From NCBI GenBank assembly GCA_947649615.1, contig CANSSG010000013.1, forward strand, positions 1 to 64,000: a stretch of 64,000 bases of DNA. Reading direction: 5' to 3'. Origin of the DNA: an uncultured Clostridia bacterium (GTDB lineage: Bacteria > Bacillota > Clostridia > Oscillospirales > Oscillospiraceae). A model generated the notes under the pieces. The model saw only the letters and a list, made by a program, of their open reading frames with translations, did not search any database and was not told the origin of the DNA. The position numbers and the translations under genes were made by a program. Below are positions 24,327-33,861 of this stretch, piece by piece; position 1 is the first letter of the stretch; every line of letters starts with the position of its first letter.

Positions 24327-25619
24327 TCAGTCCTGGTTCCCCGTCATGATCCGGATAATGACCTTATCCGTCTCCCGCATCCCCACGCGGCCCAGCCGCC
24401 CGATATTGGCAATGGTTTCCTCCACGCCTTTGGTCACGATTCCCTCGCCGCCCCGGAACTGCTGCCCGCTGCGGAACATATGGTAGCCCAAAACGCCCGC
24501 GTCCACGGCGGCGGCGATTTTGGCGGCGCAGGAGGGCTTCGCCCCGTCGCAGATCATGCCGGAGATGGTCGCCAGGGCGTTGACCAGCGTATGGGCCACC
24601 TCCCGCCGCCCGCCGCCGTGGAGGTAGGCGATTGCGCCGCCGGCGGCGCAGCCTGCGCTGACCGCCCCGCAGTAGGCGCTCAGGCGTCCGATGCCGGTTT
24701 TCATATGGATGGTCAGCAAATCGCTGAGGGCTACCGCCCGCAGCATTTTATCGCGGCTTACGCCCAGCTCCTTGGCATACTCCACCACCGGCACAGAGAC
24801 GGTAATCCCCTGGTTCCCGCTTCCCGAGACGATGATGACGGGCATCTCGCAGCCGCTCATGCGGGCGTCGGACCCGGCCGCCGCCATATACCGCGCCCTG
24901 ACCTTAACATCCTCGCCGTAGTACTCCCGCAAGACCTTGCCGATATTAGCGCCCCACGCGTGGGACATCCCCTCCTGGGCGATAGCGCAGTTATAGGCAA
25001 TCTGCCGCTCCACCATCGGCCGGATATCCTCCACGTCCACCGTATCCGCGAAGTCAACGATGGCGTCCACGGACAGGCAGCTCCGGTCCGTCAGCCCGCT
25101 GGCGGCGCCGCCGGAGGCCACCACCGTGCCGCCTTTCAGCAGCGCCTCGCCATTTTTTTCGATAAGGACGATATTGGTATGGTAGTCCGCAATCCGCAGC
25201 CGGACGCAGTCCCCGCCCGCCCAGAGGGTAAGGGTGATGTCAAAAATAACGTCGCCTTCCGCGGGCTTCACCCGGACCTCGTGGCAGGAAAGGTACGAGC
25301 GGATATCCTCCTTCTGCCCGCTGGTGACGGCGGAGATGACCTCCAGGATTTTCCCCGCGTCGCCGGCCACGGCCCCGGCGGCGGCAGCGGCCTCGATGCC
25401 TTTCAGCCCGCCGGTATTCGGGACGACCACGCTTTTCACGTTTTTGATAATATTCCCGCTGGCTTCCACCAGCATCCGCTCCGGCAGGCGGCCCAGCACC
25501 TCCCGCGCCTTTGCAGCGCCGTAGGCGATTGCGATAGGCTCCGTGCAGCCCATGGCGGGAACCAGCTCCTCCCGAAGGATTTGGACAAAATGCGGGTAAC
25601 AAGAATCCGTTTTTTCCAT
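24327..25619 (-). CDS. cyuA: CyuA/YhaM-type L-cysteine desulfidase (UPF0597)
   Basis: A 430-residue protein of the UPF0597/YhaM family, related to serine dehydratase alpha subunits and shown in enteric bacteria to degrade cysteine anaerobically via a 4Fe-4S centre. Visible motifs: MGCTEPIAIAYGAA (residues ~24-37, first cluster Cys), VVPNTGGLKGIE, SGSGNQGITVSVPV, SAYCGAVSAGCAAGGAIAYL and ISGMICDGAKPSCAAK, the last supplying further cysteines. The ATG follows AGAGGAG. A strong promoter 300 bp upstream implies a long leader holding a repeat element. Confidence 0.82.
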   Translation of the reverse strand: MEKTDSCYPHFVQILREELVPAMGCTEPIAIAYGAAKAREVLGRLPERMLVEASGNIIKNVKSVVVPNTGGLKGIEAAAAAGAVAGDAGKILEVISAVTSGQKEDIRSYLSCHEVRVKPAEGDVIFDITLTLWAGGDCVRLRIADYHTNIVLIEKNGEALLKGGTVVASGGAASGLTDRSCLSVDAIVDFADTVDVEDIRPMVERQIAYNCAIAQEGMSHAWGANIGKVLREYYGEDVKVRARYMAAAGSDARMSGCEMPVIIVSGSGNQGITVSVPVVEYAKELGVSRDKMLRAVALSDLLTIHMKTGIGRLSAYCGAVSAGCAAGGAIAYLHGGGRREVAHTLVNALATISGMICDGAKPSCAAKIAAAVDAGVLGYHMFRSGQQFRGGEGIVTKGVEETIANIGRLGRVGMRETDKVIIRIMTGNQD

Positions 25620-25678
25620 ATTGGCAGCTCCTCTCACATCTAAGCAGAAAAAAAGCGTGTTGCAGTCCGCCCTGTTTT

Positions 25679-25840
25679 GGGGCGTGTTTGAAAAATGTCA
25701 AAACGCCCAAACGGCGGATCTTTTTCCGCTGTACAGCGTTAAAAAATCTTGAAATACACAAAGTATTCCTGCGATTTTTTGCCTTGTCCATCGAAAAAAT
25801 CTCTCGCTTTTGGTCATTCCGCCATTTATCAAACAAGCCC
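25679..25840 (-). repeat. 162-bp intergenic element with imperfect terminal inverted repeats
   Basis: On the minus strand it begins GGGCTTGTTTGATAAATGG and ends with GGGCGTTTTGACATTTTTC plus AAACACGCCCC. The ends are inverted repeats agreeing at about 16 of 18 positions (GGGC-TGTTTGA-AAATG). A shorter copy is at 4982-5045. It encodes no protein I recognise. The form suggests a MITE- or REP-like repeat. Confidence 0.65.
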
Positions 25841-25930
25841 TATACGAATCCCAATAAAAGAGAGCAATTCTTCTATCAGGCCGCATTCTGCGGCCCAGCC
25901 GCAGAGAATGTTGTCAATACTACCTATAGG

Positions 25931-25959
25931 AAGTGTAGCATTTACAACGCAGTTTGTCA
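25931..25959 (-). promoter_or_regulatory. Sigma-A promoter reading into the cyuA leader
   Basis: Minus strand TTGACA (25959-25954), exactly 17 bp, TACACT (25936-25931) with TG upstream. The nearest gene downstream is cyuA, leaving a ~300-nt leader. A small hairpin (CTGCGGC/GCCGCAG, about 25889-25905) and the repeat lie inside it. Confidence 0.75.
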
Positions 25960-25966
25960 AGATACG

Positions 25967-26000
25967 ACAAAACGCCCCCGACTTGCGCCGGGGGCGTTTT
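25967..26000 (-). terminator. Terminator of gap
   Basis: Stem CAAAACGCCCCCG/CGGGGGCGTTTTG (25967-25979 with 25988-26000), symmetrical and usable in both directions. Confidence 0.75.
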
Positions 26001-26025
26001 GCTGCATCTTGCTTATATTTGCCGC

Positions 26026-27051
<1,026 letters not shown>

Positions 27052-27106
27052 TCAGATTTTGTTGGAATTTCGATGACAAATAGTAGCTATATGACAATCT
27101 GGGAGT

Positions 27107-27112
27107 ATTATA
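27107..27112 (-). promoter_or_regulatory. Probable -10 element of gap
   Basis: TATAAT on the minus strand preceded by GGTG. No good -35 is seen 16-18 bp upstream. Confidence 0.5.
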
Positions 27113-27173
27113 CACCTGGCTTTTTCAAAAGAAAAGTATTTTTTGCGGAATTTTTGAGGGAGGTAAAAAATTC

Positions 27174-27202
27174 TTGTAATTTCGACAAAATTTTGATATG
27201 AT
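27174..27202 (+). promoter_or_regulatory. Promoter of the histidine-kinase-like gene operon
   Basis: TTGTAA (27174-27179), 17-bp spacer, TATGAT (27197-27202). It is the only plus-strand promoter candidate before four closely spaced genes ending at 30689. Confidence 0.6.
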
Positions 27203-27333
27203 ACCTCTGTAATTCTTGGAAATTTGCTGTGCCGGGGGATTAGCGCCCGGAGCCTTGGGGGAAATTACCATTGAAATTTTCCCTTTGCCGCATACAATAT
27301 CCACAGCATCCGCATTTTGGCAGGAGGTGGCCC

Positions 27334-28164
27334 ATGTCAGAAAAATTATTTTACCAGGAGGAGCCTACCGGCGAGGTCTTGCAGCAGGTGTCCAGCCAGC
27401 TCCGGCTCTCCCTGGCGAACATTCACGGCGCCCTGTCCCGCCTGGCCCCGCCGGATGCGCGGGACGGGGCGGCGGAGGTCGATCTTAACGCGGCGGTGCT
27501 GTGCCAGAGCTATTACCGCATCCTGCGCATCGTCAACAACCTGGCCGACGCTTCCGAACCGCCCCGGCGGGAGGGGAAGGGCCAGCACAACGAGGACATC
27601 GTGGCCCTCTGCCAGGGCGTGGCGGAGCGGGCGGAGGGTCCTGCGGCCCTGCTGGGCATTGCGCTGGCGTTCCGGAGCAACAAGCCGCGGCAGTATATCG
27701 CCATCGACAAGGACCGCATCGAGCGGCTGCTGCTGAACCTGCTGTCCAACGCCTTCAAGTTCACCGGCACGGGCGAGAAGAAGGTCACGGTAACCGTCCG
27801 CGTCGAGGCGGAGTTCGTCCACATAACGGTGGCGGACACCGGCTGCGGGATACCGGAGGAGCAGCTGCCCACGATTTTCGAGCGCTGCCGCCAGCCCGGC
27901 CGGATGGAGCCGCCGCCCCACGGCCTGGGCCTGGGGCTTGGGGTCTGCAAGCGCATCGCCCAGGAGCACGGCGGCAGCATGCGCGCCCTGTCCGTCGCGG
28001 GGAAAGGGACCGCCATGACCGTCTCCCTGCCCAACCGGAAGGCGCCGGTAAGCGTGAAGGAGCGGCAGATTCTTGTAGAGCCGGCCGGCGGGTTCAACCG
28101 GACGCTGGTGGAGCTGTCCGACGCCCTGCCGAAGCAGGCGTTTACCCAGAAATACCTGGACTGA
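27334..28164 (+). CDS. Histidine-kinase-like ATPase lacking the phospho-accepting histidine
   Basis: A 276-residue soluble protein. Residues ~20-75 align with the HisKA dimerisation domain, but the H-box reads SSQLRLSLANIHGAL where the family has SHELRTPL, so Ser21 takes the place of the phospho-histidine. Residues ~120-235 form a complete HATPase domain: N-box LLLNLLSNAFKF, G1 DTGCGIP, F-box FERC, G2 GLGLGLGVCK. There is no membrane helix or sensor domain and no response regulator beside it. The ATG follows AGGAGGTGG. It may be a phosphatase or scaffold rather than a kinase. Confidence 0.8.
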   Translation: MSEKLFYQEEPTGEVLQQVSSQLRLSLANIHGALSRLAPPDARDGAAEVDLNAAVLCQSYYRILRIVNNLADASEPPRREGKGQHNEDIVALCQGVAERAEGPAALLGIALAFRSNKPRQYIAIDKDRIERLLLNLLSNAFKFTGTGEKKVTVTVRVEAEFVHITVADTGCGIPEEQLPTIFERCRQPGRMEPPPHGLGLGLGVCKRIAQEHGGSMRALSVAGKGTAMTVSLPNRKAPVSVKERQILVEPAGGFNRTLVELSDALPKQAFTQKYLD

Positions 28165-28177
28165 CCGGGAGGGCGCC

Positions 28178-29278
28178 ATGGGAAGAGGAAAAGTTTTGGT
28201 GGGCATGAGCGGCGGCGTGGACAGCGCCGCCGCCGCCCTGCTGCTGCGGGAAGCCGGGTACGAACCGGTAGGCTGCACCCTGCGGCTGTACAGCAACGAG
28301 GACATAGGCGAGCCGTTGGAGGGCGCCTGCTGCTCCCTGGAAGCGGTGGAGGACGCCCGTGCGTCCTGCCGGCGGCTGGGGATGGAGCACTATGTATTCA
28401 ATTTCAGCGCGGCCTTCCGCCGGTGCGTTATGGACGATTTTGCAGAAAGCTACCGGGCGGGCCGTACGCCCAACCCCTGCGTTCAGTGCAACCGGGCCAT
28501 CAAATTCAACGCCCTGCTGCGCCGCGCGGACGAGCTGGATATTCCCTACATCGCCACCGGGCATTACGCCAGGACCGGCTACGACAGCGCGTCCGGCCGC
28601 TGGCGGCTTCTGCGGGGGAAGGACCGGAAGAAGGACCAGACCTATTTCCTCTACCCGCTGTCCCAGGCGGTTTTAAGCCGCCTGCTGCTGCCGGTAGGCG
28701 GGTATGACAAGCCCGCCGTGCGGGCCTTGGCGGCGGAGGCGCGCCTCCAGAGCGCGGCGCGGCCGGACAGCCAGGACATCTGTTTCGTCCCCGACGGGGA
28801 CTACGCGGGCTTCCTGCGGCGGTACGGCGGCGCGGACTTCGCCCCCGGGGATTTTGTAGACGAAGAAGGCCGTGTGCTGGGGCGGCACAGGGGCCTGCCC
28901 TGCTACACCACGGGCCAGCGCCGGGGCCTGGGCGTCAGCGCCGGCCGTCCGCTGTACGTCCTGGGCAAGGACCTGGCCCGCAATCAAATCGTCCTGGGGG
29001 GCGAAGACCGCCTATATAGCCGCACGGTCTACGCGGAAGACTTCTGCTGGGTGTCCGTCCCGCCCCAGGGACCCCTGCGTGTCACCGCCAAGACCCGCTA
29101 CAGCCAGAGCGAAGCCGCCGGGACGCTGTTCCCGGAGCCGGGCGGCGGTGTACGGATGGCCTTCGACCAGCCCCAGCGGGCGGTAACGCCCGGGCAGTCC
29201 TTGGTATGCTACCTGGGGGAAATGGTAGTAGGGGGCGGCGTGATCTGCGCCGCGCCGTTGGAAGGCCCCGCGCCATAA
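28178..29278 (+). CDS. mnmA: tRNA 2-thiouridine(34) synthase MnmA
   Basis: A 366-residue ATP-pyrophosphatase that thiolates U34 of Lys, Glu and Gln tRNAs. The PP-loop is SGGVDSA (residues 11-17). The two catalytic cysteines are in NPCVQCNR (about residue 106) and PDSQDICFVPDGDY (about residue 204). IATGHYAR and KDQTYFLYPLSQ are conserved, and the C-terminal beta-barrel is present. The ATG follows GGGAGGG, 13 bp after the kinase-like gene. It shares an operon with an acetyltransferase and hslO. Confidence 0.95.
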   Translation: MGRGKVLVGMSGGVDSAAAALLLREAGYEPVGCTLRLYSNEDIGEPLEGACCSLEAVEDARASCRRLGMEHYVFNFSAAFRRCVMDDFAESYRAGRTPNPCVQCNRAIKFNALLRRADELDIPYIATGHYARTGYDSASGRWRLLRGKDRKKDQTYFLYPLSQAVLSRLLLPVGGYDKPAVRALAAEARLQSAARPDSQDICFVPDGDYAGFLRRYGGADFAPGDFVDEEGRVLGRHRGLPCYTTGQRRGLGVSAGRPLYVLGKDLARNQIVLGGEDRLYSRTVYAEDFCWVSVPPQGPLRVTAKTRYSQSEAAGTLFPEPGGGVRMAFDQPQRAVTPGQSLVCYLGEMVVGGGVICAAPLEGPAP

Positions 29279-29310
29279 GCCGCCCAACCCATGTAAAAAG
29301 GAGGACCGCC

Positions 29311-29766
29311 ATGACCTATGAAATCATTCCGCTGGCCAGCCGCCCCGGCCTGCTCCCCGCCGCCGCCCAGTGGTTCCACGAAAAATGGGCCGTTCCCCTG
29401 GAAGCCTACCGCGAGAGCATGGCCCGGAGCCTGGCCCAGACGTCCCCCGTCCCCTCCTGGTATCTGGCCCTGGAAGGGGGGCAAATCATCGGGGGCTTAG
29501 GGGTAATTGAAAACGACTTCCATCCCCGCACGGACCTGACGCCCAACGTCTGCGCGGTCTACACCGAGCCTGCCAGGCGGCGCCAGGGCGTTGCGGGCGC
29601 ACTGCTGCAATACGCCTGCGGGGACATGTGCGCGCGGGGCGTCGCCACGCTGTACCTTCTGACGGACCACACCGCCTTTTACGAACGCTACGGCTGGGAA
29701 TACCTCTGCCCCGTCCTGGGGGACGGGGAGGAAGAACCCTCCCGCATGTATATTCACAGAGCTTAA
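29311..29766 (+). CDS. GNAT-family N-acetyltransferase
   Basis: A 151-residue GNAT enzyme using acetyl-CoA. The core is GQIIGGLGVIEND, TPNVCAVYTEPARRRQGVAGALL (acetyl-CoA loop RRRQGVAG) and LYLLTDHTAFYERYGWEYL, the last typical of aminoglycoside-like and small-molecule acetyltransferases. The substrate is unknown. The ATG at 29311 has AAAAGGAGG upstream. It lies between mnmA and hslO with short gaps. Confidence 0.85.
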   Translation: MTYEIIPLASRPGLLPAAAQWFHEKWAVPLEAYRESMARSLAQTSPVPSWYLALEGGQIIGGLGVIENDFHPRTDLTPNVCAVYTEPARRRQGVAGALLQYACGDMCARGVATLYLLTDHTAFYERYGWEYLCPVLGDGEEEPSRMYIHRA

Positions 29767-29783
29767 GAAAGGACCCTGAAGCC

Positions 29784-30689
29784 ATGGATCAATTAGTACG
29801 CGCCATCACTGCCGGCGGGGCAGTAAAAGCCGCCGCCGTCACCACCCGCGCCCTGACGGAGCAGGCCCGGAACATCCACAAGACGCTTCCCACCGCCACC
29901 GCCGCCCTGGGCCGCGCCCTCGCGGCTGCTTCCATGATGGGCAATGCCCTCAAGACGGATGCTGCCAGCCTGACCCTCCAGATCAGGGGCGGAGGCCCTT
30001 TAGGCACTGTGCTTGCCGTGTCCGACCACCTGGGCAACGTCCGCGGCTATGTCCAGAACCCCCACACGGACCCGCCCCTTCGGGCGGACGGCAAGCTGGA
30101 CGTCGGCGCGGCCGTAGGCAGCGAAGGGACGCTGACGGTCATCAAGGACCTGGGGATGAAGGAGCCGTATACCGGCAGCGTGGGCCTTCTGGGCGGCGAG
30201 ATCGCCGAGGACCTGGCGGCCTATTTCGCAGAGAGCGAGCAGATTCCCACCGCCTGCGCCCTGGGCGTCCTGGTAGACCGGGACCAGAGCGTGAAGGCGG
30301 CGGGGGGCTATATCATCCAGCTTCTTCCCGGCGCGGGGGAGGACGTGATTGCCAAGGTCGAGGGCGGCGTCCTGGCCGCCGGCCCGGTAACGGCCCTGCT
30401 GGACGCCGATCCGGACCCGGCGGCGCTTTTGCGGACGGTGCTCAGCGACTTTGAGGTAGAGATACTGGAAACCGCCCCTGTTACCTACAAGTGCTATTGC
30501 AGCCGCAGCCGGGTGGAACGCGCGCTCATCAGCATGGGCGTACCGGAGCTGGAGGACATGCTGGCCCAGCAGGGCGGCTGTGAGCTGGGCTGTCAATTCT
30601 GCGACAAGGTCTACCGCTATACGGCGCAGGAGTTGCAAGCGCTGATTGCGAAAATGAAAGCGCAAAAAGCAGCGGATCAAAAGGCATAG
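29784..30689 (+). CDS. hslO: Redox-regulated chaperone Hsp33
   Basis: A 301-residue holdase activated by oxidation. The N-terminal domain has RALTEQARNIHKTLPTAT-type helices and LGRALAAASMMG. The C-terminal zinc switch has four cysteines in CYC (about residues 239-241) and GCQFC (about 272-276), giving the CxC...CxxC motif. Release of zinc on disulfide formation exposes the chaperone surface. GAAAGGA precedes the ATG. Terminates at a strong hairpin; last gene of the operon. Confidence 0.95.
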   Translation: MDQLVRAITAGGAVKAAAVTTRALTEQARNIHKTLPTATAALGRALAAASMMGNALKTDAASLTLQIRGGGPLGTVLAVSDHLGNVRGYVQNPHTDPPLRADGKLDVGAAVGSEGTLTVIKDLGMKEPYTGSVGLLGGEIAEDLAAYFAESEQIPTACALGVLVDRDQSVKAAGGYIIQLLPGAGEDVIAKVEGGVLAAGPVTALLDADPDPAALLRTVLSDFEVEILETAPVTYKCYCSRSRVERALISMGVPELEDMLAQQGGCELGCQFCDKVYRYTAQELQALIAKMKAQKAADQKA

Positions 30690-30692
30690 GGA

Positions 30693-30728
30693 AAGCAGGG
30701 ATAGAGGTATTTTCCTCTATCCCTGCTT
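30693..30728. terminator. Bidirectional terminator between hslO and the small secreted-protein pair
   Basis: Perfect 15-bp stem AAGCAGGGATAGAGG/CCTCTATCCCTGCTT (30693-30707 with 30714-30728) between convergent genes. Confidence 0.8.
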
Positions 30729-30737
30729 CATAGCGTA

Positions 30738-31058
30738 TTATTTTGTTCTGTCCATCACAGAGAAGTGGTCATGACCAGGATTTTCACAATAGAAATCCAA
30801 GCAGTCTTTATATCTGTGAAAAACGATGGTACTGCCAGGAAATTGATCGGAAAGTTCCTCAAAAGGAAATGGCTTTGTAGATTCCATCATCTCATCCACG
30901 GTTGCTTCAATAAGAAATAGGCAGCCGTCCGGATCACGGATAACGGCGTTTTCACTGACGGGGATACCGGTCTCAATCTGCGTGGAGTATGCCATTCCGG
31001 TAAAAAGGAAGAAGCATGCTAAGCTTAAACACAAGAACAAAGGCTTGTTGCGTGTCAT
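30738..31058 (-). CDS. Small secreted protein of unknown function
   Basis: A 106-residue protein. Residues 1-25 are a signal peptide (MTRNKPLFLCLSLACFFLF, then TGMAYS). The mature part is acidic, with two or three cysteines (DGCLFLIE, YKDCLDFYCENPG) that may form disulfides. I recognise no family. The ATG at 31058 follows AAGGGGGGA. It lies 13 bp after the second secreted protein gene and is probably co-transcribed. The region is more AT-rich than its flanks, suggesting acquisition. Confidence 0.6.
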   Translation of the reverse strand: MTRNKPLFLCLSLACFFLFTGMAYSTQIETGIPVSENAVIRDPDGCLFLIEATVDEMMESTKPFPFEELSDQFPGSTIVFHRYKDCLDFYCENPGHDHFSVMDRTK

Positions 31059-31071
31059 TTTGTATCCCCCC

Positions 31072-31464
31072 TTATACCTCTGGACCATGATTTGGATAAT
31101 AATTTGATGGGTCTCCAGAACACACATAGCCCTTATCGTATACTCTACCTGTACCAACATAAGCGTCACAATCTAAACAAAAATAATGCTCCCCCATGAC
31201 CCACTGAAAATGTCCCCAGGATGAATTTAAGCTACATCTGTACCCAAAAGATCTGTCAAGACGAATACCTGTCTCCGTTCTAGACGAAGTACTCCCACAA
31301 TCAGGACACACAGGCCCTCTCGGCATAATCACACCATCTTCATTTTCGGAAACACAAACTTCAGTAGCACAGTCTGTATCCGAACATGCAATTGCCGGAA
31401 GCACCAGGGAATAGACGCAACCCAACGCGAGCACCAGGGAAAGAATCCTTTTAAAACGCTTCAT
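31072..31464 (-). CDS. Small secreted cysteine-rich protein with zinc-ribbon-like motifs
   Basis: A 130-residue exported protein. After a signal peptide (FKRILSLVLALGCVYSLVLP) the mature chain has many cysteines: CSDTDCATEVC, then VCPDCGSTS and HYFCLDCDAYVG, two CxxC knuckles like a zinc ribbon. Start at 31464 after GGAAGG. Similar small exported proteins with an APxCPDCG-type start are frequent in gut clostridia, but I know no function for them. First gene of a two-gene unit. Confidence 0.6.
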   Translation of the reverse strand: MKRFKRILSLVLALGCVYSLVLPAIACSDTDCATEVCVSENEDGVIMPRGPVCPDCGSTSSRTETGIRLDRSFGYRCSLNSSWGHFQWVMGEHYFCLDCDAYVGTGRVYDKGYVCSGDPSNYYPNHGPEV

Positions 31465-31878
31465 AAATAACCTTCCTTTCTGTCCATCCACAAAATCGAA
31501 ACTTAAAAAACATGGTCACTAAGTACATTATACACGAAAAATGTTTAGATGTCAAGCAAAAGCTTTGCAATATTTAACAATTTACCAATTTTCCCCAGGT
31601 ATTCCTATATTTCCCAGTCTCTTTTCATTTTGCTGCAAAGAAAAAACCGCCCTCTCCCGAGGGCGGCTTTTTCTTTGATGGAGAAGATTGAGGAAAAACG
31701 ATACAACAGTTTAGGTTTCTCTCCTAAACTGGCTTTATTTTACCAGTTTCAAGCACTTTTTGTCAATGTTGATGTTGCATAAAATTTTTCCCGCACTCCG
31801 CCGTGTATCGTGATAATTGCCAAAAACCATTGCCCAAATTTGGAGGAAAAGACAGTTGACAGCGATTTTTTCCGCCGC
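31465..31878. other. AT-rich intergenic stretch
   Basis: 414 bp without a gene. It holds the upstream region of the secreted-protein pair and the bidirectional hairpin at 31647-31675. Otherwise nothing recognisable. Confidence 0.6.
31647..31675 (-). terminator. Terminator of nagA (symmetrical)
   Basis: CCGCCCTC/GAGGGCGG (31647-31654 with 31659-31666), flanked by A- and T-runs on both sides so it can work in either direction. Confidence 0.75.
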
Positions 31879-32988
31879 TCACGGACAGCAGTCCTGGGCC
31901 TTCCCGTCCACATAGACGGCCTTCAGGTTCAGGCCCCCGTCCAGCACCAGCAAATCGGCGGCGCGTCCGGCCTGGATGACGCCCGCTTTCAACCCCACGG
32001 CCAGGGCGGGGGCGGCGGAGGCGGCATAGACGGCCTCGGCCAGAGGCAGGCCGAACCGGACCACATTGCGCACCGCGTCCAGCAGGGAGATGGAGGACCC
32101 CGCCAAAGTGCCGTCCAGCAGCGTCGCCTTATGGTTTTTCACCACGATAGGCTGGCCGCCCAGTTCATAGTCCCCGTCGGGCATCCCCGCGCAGCGCAGG
32201 GAATCGGAAATCAGGTTCAGCTTGTCCCCGAAAAGCTGGTAAGTGGCCCGGATTGCGGCGGGATGGATGTGCAGCCCGTCGCAGATCAGTTCCACGCTGG
32301 CCTCCGAATCGAAGGCCGCGCCGATGACCCCCGGCGCGCGGTGGAGGAAGGAGGGCATGCCATTATAAAGGTGGGTGGCGTGGCTGGCCCCGGCGGCGAA
32401 CCCGGCCATAGCGGTATCATAATCTGCCGTAGTGTGGCCCAGGGACACGGTGCAGGCCTGGGAAACCTCCCGGATAAAGGGCAGCGCCCCTTCCTCCTCG
32501 CAGGCCACGGTCACCAGCTTCACCTGGCCGCCGCTGGCCTCGTTGAGGCGGTGGAACAGGGCGGCGTCGGGCTTATGGAGGTTTTCCGCCGCCTGTGCGC
32601 CCCGCTTGGCGTAGCTGAGGAAAGGCCCTTCCAGATGGACGCCCGCGCACTTAGCGCCGGTAACGGGCCGGAAGTCCCGGATTGCATGCATAGCGGGGGT
32701 AAGGGTTTCTTCCTTCAAGGTCATCGTAGTGGCCAGATAGCTGGTGACGCCGTGGGCGGCGTAATAGTCCGCCAAGGGCTGAAGCCCCGCCGGCTTGCCG
32801 TCGGAGAAATCCTCCCCCACGGCCCCATGGGTGTGGATGTCCACCAGGCCCGGGATCACATAGCACCCGGACCCGTCCAGGTCCGCCGCCCCATCAATTT
32901 TCCCCACGGCGGTGATAGTCTCTCCGAATTGAACGTCGGCCTCCACAAAAGCCTTTCCAATCAGGACCTTCGCGTTTTTAATCAGCAT
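31879..32988 (-). CDS. nagA: N-acetylglucosamine-6-phosphate deacetylase
   Basis: A 369-residue amidohydrolase that deacetylates GlcNAc-6-P, feeding amino sugars to glycolysis or wall synthesis. Motifs: PGLVDIHTHGAVGEDF (metal His pair), GVHLEGPFLSYAKRGAQ (metal Glu), VSLGHTTADY, ASHATHLYNGMPSFLHR and the catalytic Asp in LISDSLRCAGMPDG. Length is standard. The ATG at 32988 follows GAGGAAAC; no nagB is adjacent. The next gene upstream on the same strand is the cysteine-rich DUF3795-like protein, 56 bp away. Confidence 0.93.
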   Translation of the reverse strand: MLIKNAKVLIGKAFVEADVQFGETITAVGKIDGAADLDGSGCYVIPGLVDIHTHGAVGEDFSDGKPAGLQPLADYYAAHGVTSYLATTMTLKEETLTPAMHAIRDFRPVTGAKCAGVHLEGPFLSYAKRGAQAAENLHKPDAALFHRLNEASGGQVKLVTVACEEEGALPFIREVSQACTVSLGHTTADYDTAMAGFAAGASHATHLYNGMPSFLHRAPGVIGAAFDSEASVELICDGLHIHPAAIRATYQLFGDKLNLISDSLRCAGMPDGDYELGGQPIVVKNHKATLLDGTLAGSSISLLDAVRNVVRFGLPLAEAVYAASAAPALAVGLKAGVIQAGRAADLLVLDGGLNLKAVYVDGKAQDCCP

Positions 32989-33044
32989 AGCAGTTTCCTC
33001 ATTTCCTCTCAAAATTTTCATCACCCGGCCCCGCCGGGTATGTA

Positions 33045-33503
33045 TCAGGCGTTCCGCTTTTTATAAAGGACGATCTCCGCATCCGCGCCGCCGCAGCCGT
33101 ACTCGCACACCAGCAGGAAGGAATCGTCCGCCGCCAGCCCATAGCACCGCCCATCTGGCTTTTCGATTTGATTGCCGAAGTAGATTTTACCGTCCTCCAG
33201 CAGCTTCACCACCTGCCCGTTGGGCAGGGTGTAGGGCAAATTGATATACGCCCCCGCCAGCGCGTTCAAATCGGCAATTTCCCCCAGGCCGGGAATCCCC
33301 AATCCGTTAAACTCCGCAATCAGCGGGGCTTTCAGCCCGCAGCTTCCGCCGCAGGCGCCGCACGTCTCCTGCCCCTTTTCCCGGCAGCAGGCGGCCACGG
33401 GGCATTCCGTTCCGAAGGGCTTCCCGCCGGTCTCCCGGCACCCGCCGCAGGACGCGGCGGAGGGGCATCCGGCGCATTCCGCGCCGCAGACAGATACATC
33501 CAT
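33045..33503 (-). CDS. Cysteine-rich DUF3795-like protein
   Basis: A 152-residue protein. The first ~60 residues contain a dense cysteine array (CGAECAGCPSAASCGGC, then CPVAACC, CGACGGSCG), the pattern of DUF3795-type proteins that probably bind a metal or Fe-S centre. The rest is a globular domain ending in EYGCGGADAEIVLYKKR. The start at 33503 is 7 bp after GGAGGG; two upstream ATGs sit too close to it. Function unknown. Confidence 0.65.
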   Translation of the reverse strand: MDVSVCGAECAGCPSAASCGGCRETGGKPFGTECPVAACCREKGQETCGACGGSCGLKAPLIAEFNGLGIPGLGEIADLNALAGAYINLPYTLPNGQVVKLLEDGKIYFGNQIEKPDGRCYGLAADDSFLLVCEYGCGGADAEIVLYKKRNA

Positions 33504-33533
33504 ACACATTCCCTCCAGCAATTATCCGCCAAA

Positions 33534-33833
33534 TTACAACAAATAGTTATTATCCTTGTCCGCCACTTGCAGCGCCGCCAGGGTATAGGCAGCGAACCCC
33601 TCCGCCACCAGCGGCTCCTGTTTGCACAGGGCTTCCGCTTCCTCCAGGCTCTCCGTTTTAAAAACCACCATGCCGGCAACCCCCGGGAACCCCTTGAACG
33701 GCCCGCAGAGCGCAATTTTCCCCAGCTCGTCCAACCGCCGCAGATTCTCCACATGCCTTGTAATGACGGCCTTTGTAACCTTGTTGTAGGCCTTTCCCCG
33801 TTTAATCATCATAACATACAGCCATTTGTCCAT
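33534..33833 (-). CDS. YciI-family protein
   Basis: A 99-residue YciI-like protein. The pattern KVTKAVITRHVENLRRLDELGKIALCGPF, split over residues ~17-45 (conserved His in RHVENL and Gly-Pro), then GMVVFKTESLEEAEALCKQEP, fits the ferredoxin-like YciI fold. YciI proteins are dimeric with a presumed His-Asp active site of unknown reaction. The ATG follows GGAGGTGG. Its promoter is at 33862-33890. Confidence 0.82.
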   Translation of the reverse strand: MDKWLYVMMIKRGKAYNKVTKAVITRHVENLRRLDELGKIALCGPFKGFPGVAGMVVFKTESLEEAEALCKQEPLVAEGFAAYTLAALQVADKDNNYLL

Positions 33834-33861
33834 AGTCCACCTCCCGTAAAGATACCCTTTC

